A stretch of 64,000 nucleotides of DNA from Unio delphinus (lineage: Eukaryota; Mollusca; Bivalvia; Unionida; Unionidae): positions 5,704,001-5,768,000 of the forward strand of contig JAQISU010000032.1 in the NCBI GenBank assembly GCA_029339505.1. The letters are read 5' to 3'. Numbering within the stretch: the first letter of the stretch is position 1; every line of letters starts with the position of its first letter. Below are positions 61,604 through 64,000 of the stretch, one piece after another. The position numbers and the translations under genes were made by a program. The notes under the pieces are model-generated. The model saw only the letters and a program-made list of their open reading frames with translations. It was not told the origin of the DNA and searched no databases.

Positions 61604-63667
61604 GTAATTTCTAACTTTGCCTTCATTTCCACATTCTTGATAAATGTTCTTTCTCTTTTATCTGTTTACTTATTATAATTTGTATTGTCAACTGGTAGGT
61701 ATTATATTGAGCCTGATCTTTTCCAAGTGGCAGATGGCTTTATTTGCACAAAAACATACTATTCTTTTTAATATAGTGCACAAGGGGCAGTTTTTATGTA
61801 CAAATTTAATGCTGCATTGATCATCCAATTTTAAACAGTTAAAAATAAAATACAGAAGGAAGGTCAAAATGGTCCATATTTTTGGATAGCTATATTAGAA
61901 CAAAGATTTAGAATATTATTCACTTGACCTAAGAAGTCATTGGAAAAGAACTTTATTCACCCCAAAACCCAAATGTATGCATTTATTTTTCATGTCTGAT
62001 GGTCATTTTAGACACCAGGTGATGCTCACAGTGCAGACACAAACCCTTTTCCTATGTAATCATTATGCAAAACATAGTGTGCTAAACAGTTTGATGCAGT
62101 TCATAACAGTTGCAATCATTTCCGTTTTTGAGATGTTCTACTTGCCTTGAACCAACATGTTTAGTGCTTTAAGTGGCTAGCTCTCCTTAGCTGAATGTTG
62201 GTATTTCACTCTCAGCATACTGCAAATTAACTATGGGAGGTGTATGTGGCTCATTTAGATTTCAAGGACAATATACGCATATATCTGTAATTATTCAGCA
62301 ATAACATCTGAAAAGTTGCATCAGAGTCTTAAGTAAATTCATTTGACAATTTATGAAAATATCACTGCCACCATACATCCAATTCATGTTTCTTCAGTGG
62401 CATTTTATTAGCAAGATTTTATTTTCACCTTATTTGGTCAAAATTGGATTGAGTTATAGTTCTTATTTGGTCAAAATTGGATTGAGTTATAGTTCTTATT
62501 TGATGTGGCACTTTGCGTTGTTAATTTTGTTTCTGCATGATGTAAGGATTTCTTGGATTGTATTGAAATTATGTTTGGTATGAGGCTTGACGTTGACAAA
62601 ATTGAGGTCAGCTTTGGTTTTTATCTATTCCCATCAAAATTTCTATTATGACCCCTGTTTCTACCTAGTAACTTTGGGAGATGGATTAAAAGTAAATTTT
62701 TAAGTAGGCTTGATGTCAAGAAGACCTAGATCAAGTTTGATTTTCTCACAAAATTATTTAAATCCCAGTAAATAGTGTCTGGGGGAAGATATCATGAAGT
62801 CTCTTTGTCTGTCCATCCATCCCACTTTTGCTTTCCTGATATATTCTGTACCTGTCGAGATATTCTCATAAAATTTGGCATGCTTTTGCATCATATCTTG
62901 ACATTCTGTTTTGTGAAAATTGAAATATGTTCTATATTTTAAGAGCTATTCTCATGTTTTAGCTCTGCTGGTCATATACCAGATGGGCTTTTGTCTGATG
63001 TCAATTAGCACAATTTTTTTTTAAATTGCTACTCTTCCTAAACTAATGGAAGGATTTCCACAAAACATAAGAGACAGTAATCCTAAGATTTTGTTGATCC
63101 TATATACAGTTGTCTCCCCTTGAACACCAATATTGCCAACATGGCTGCCATTTTCTTGCTATTGATAGTCATATCTTGTGATTTTCACCGAAAGACTTCT
63201 TAAAAATGAAAGTGGTGCTGATCTGACATTCAATATAGCCAGCATATTTGCCATTGTGGAAATTTTAAATTTTTTCCTGAATTGGTGTTTGTATTGACAT
63301 GGGGTTTTCACTTAAAAACTCAGATCTATTGGGTCTCAAATGAAATGGTGCCAATCCAACTTCAGGTATGGTTTTCATGGTGGCCATCATATAACTGCTC
63401 CTCATGGATTGATTGCCTTATCAGCATGGGATTTTTAGCATAAGACCAGTTATGAGATCTAATTGGTCCTAGATGAAAAAGACAATTTGACATCTAGCAT
63501 TACTGCCCTGGCAATATCAACCTATCTAATTATCAGTATTTCTTGGGACATATTTATCAGAATTGTTTATGAGGTGGCTTCCCTGGCAGGGGTGTTGCAT
63601 CTAAAGCCCACAGCTGCAAAACCTACAATTGATACCCATCTTCCATAAAGTATATCTATTTATAATC

Positions 63668-63758
<91 letters not shown>

Positions 63759-63806
63759 GTTGTTGTTGTTGTTGTTGTAGTAGTTATTATTATTGTTGTT
63801 GTTGTA

Positions 63807-63850
<44 letters not shown>

Positions 63851-64000
63851 AATACTAATTTTATTAAATATATTAGAGAATAACCAGATGAGAGATAATC
63901 TTATAATAAGTTCCTTTCACACTGATACATAGATGTTAATACACAATATAATCCGGCTGAAATGTCTCATAATTTATCAAGGCAAATACTGCCAGTTTCT
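61604..64000 (+). other. Partial intron at the window end
   Basis: Holds a short direct repeat near 62432-62500 (TTATTTGGTCAAAATTGGAT), dispersed repeat D (62790-63540) and an ATT/GTT microsatellite (63667-63850). No further exon is found. Confidence 0.65.
63667..63850. repeat. ATT/GTT compound microsatellite
   Basis: Runs of ATT with blocks of GTT and GTAG; the open frame across it is Tyr/Cys-only and not a gene. Confidence 0.97.

Noticed and set aside
63629..63850. Poly-tyrosine/cysteine frame
   Set aside because: It is an ATT/GTT microsatellite read as codons.

Overview
The window is animal nuclear DNA holding two unrelated things. Bases 1-10855 are the right-hand part of an endogenous Polinton (Maverick)/adintovirus-like element, that is, an integrated virus-like DNA transposon. 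The rest, 10856-64000, is a long, AT-rich, repeat-filled stretch of host gene encoding, on the + strand, an RPS6KA5/RPS6KA4-type kinase (MSK: a ribosomal-S6-kinase-family protein with two kinase domains). The large introns, the tRNA-derived SINEs and the bilaterian-type MSK suggest a marine invertebrate, most plausibly a mollusc. The species call is inference only.

Polinton part. A family-B DNA polymerase runs leftward off the window edge (1-1894, minus). From a 41-bp divergent gap, everything else runs rightward: a Cys-rich zinc-ribbon-like protein, an HNH/NUMOD endonuclease and a small unknown protein; then a 330-bp non-coding spacer with a strong hairpin; then a virion block. The block holds an unknown 330-aa protein, a small basic core/minor-capsid-like protein, a double-jelly-roll major capsid protein, a pVI-like minor capsid protein, an adenain-like cysteine protease, a fibre-like protein with tandem repeats, a two-helix membrane protein and a penton-like protein. 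Polymerase, capsid, penton and protease together identify the element. Nearly all frames are intact. No packaging ATPase or integrase lies in this part; if present they are left of base 1. The right end is an inverted-repeat structure ending near 10855.

Host part. Fourteen MSK exons can be placed between 16139 and 61603. They encode about 628 residues in consistent phase, covering the N-terminal AGC-type kinase domain, the linker with its hydrophobic motif, and most of the C-terminal CaMK-type kinase domain. The first exon(s) and the last exons (C-terminal tail) are not seen and probably lie upstream of 16139 and beyond 64000.

The introns carry two SINE families, palindromic repeats, an inverted pair of about 0.65-kb MITE-like elements, a CR1/L2-like LINE fragment with two related 3' tails, a hAT element inserted in a minisatellite with an 8-bp target duplication, a pogo/Tigger-like element inserted at TA in another satellite, a 4.6-kb minisatellite, and a minisatellite grown out of an exon end together with its splice donor.
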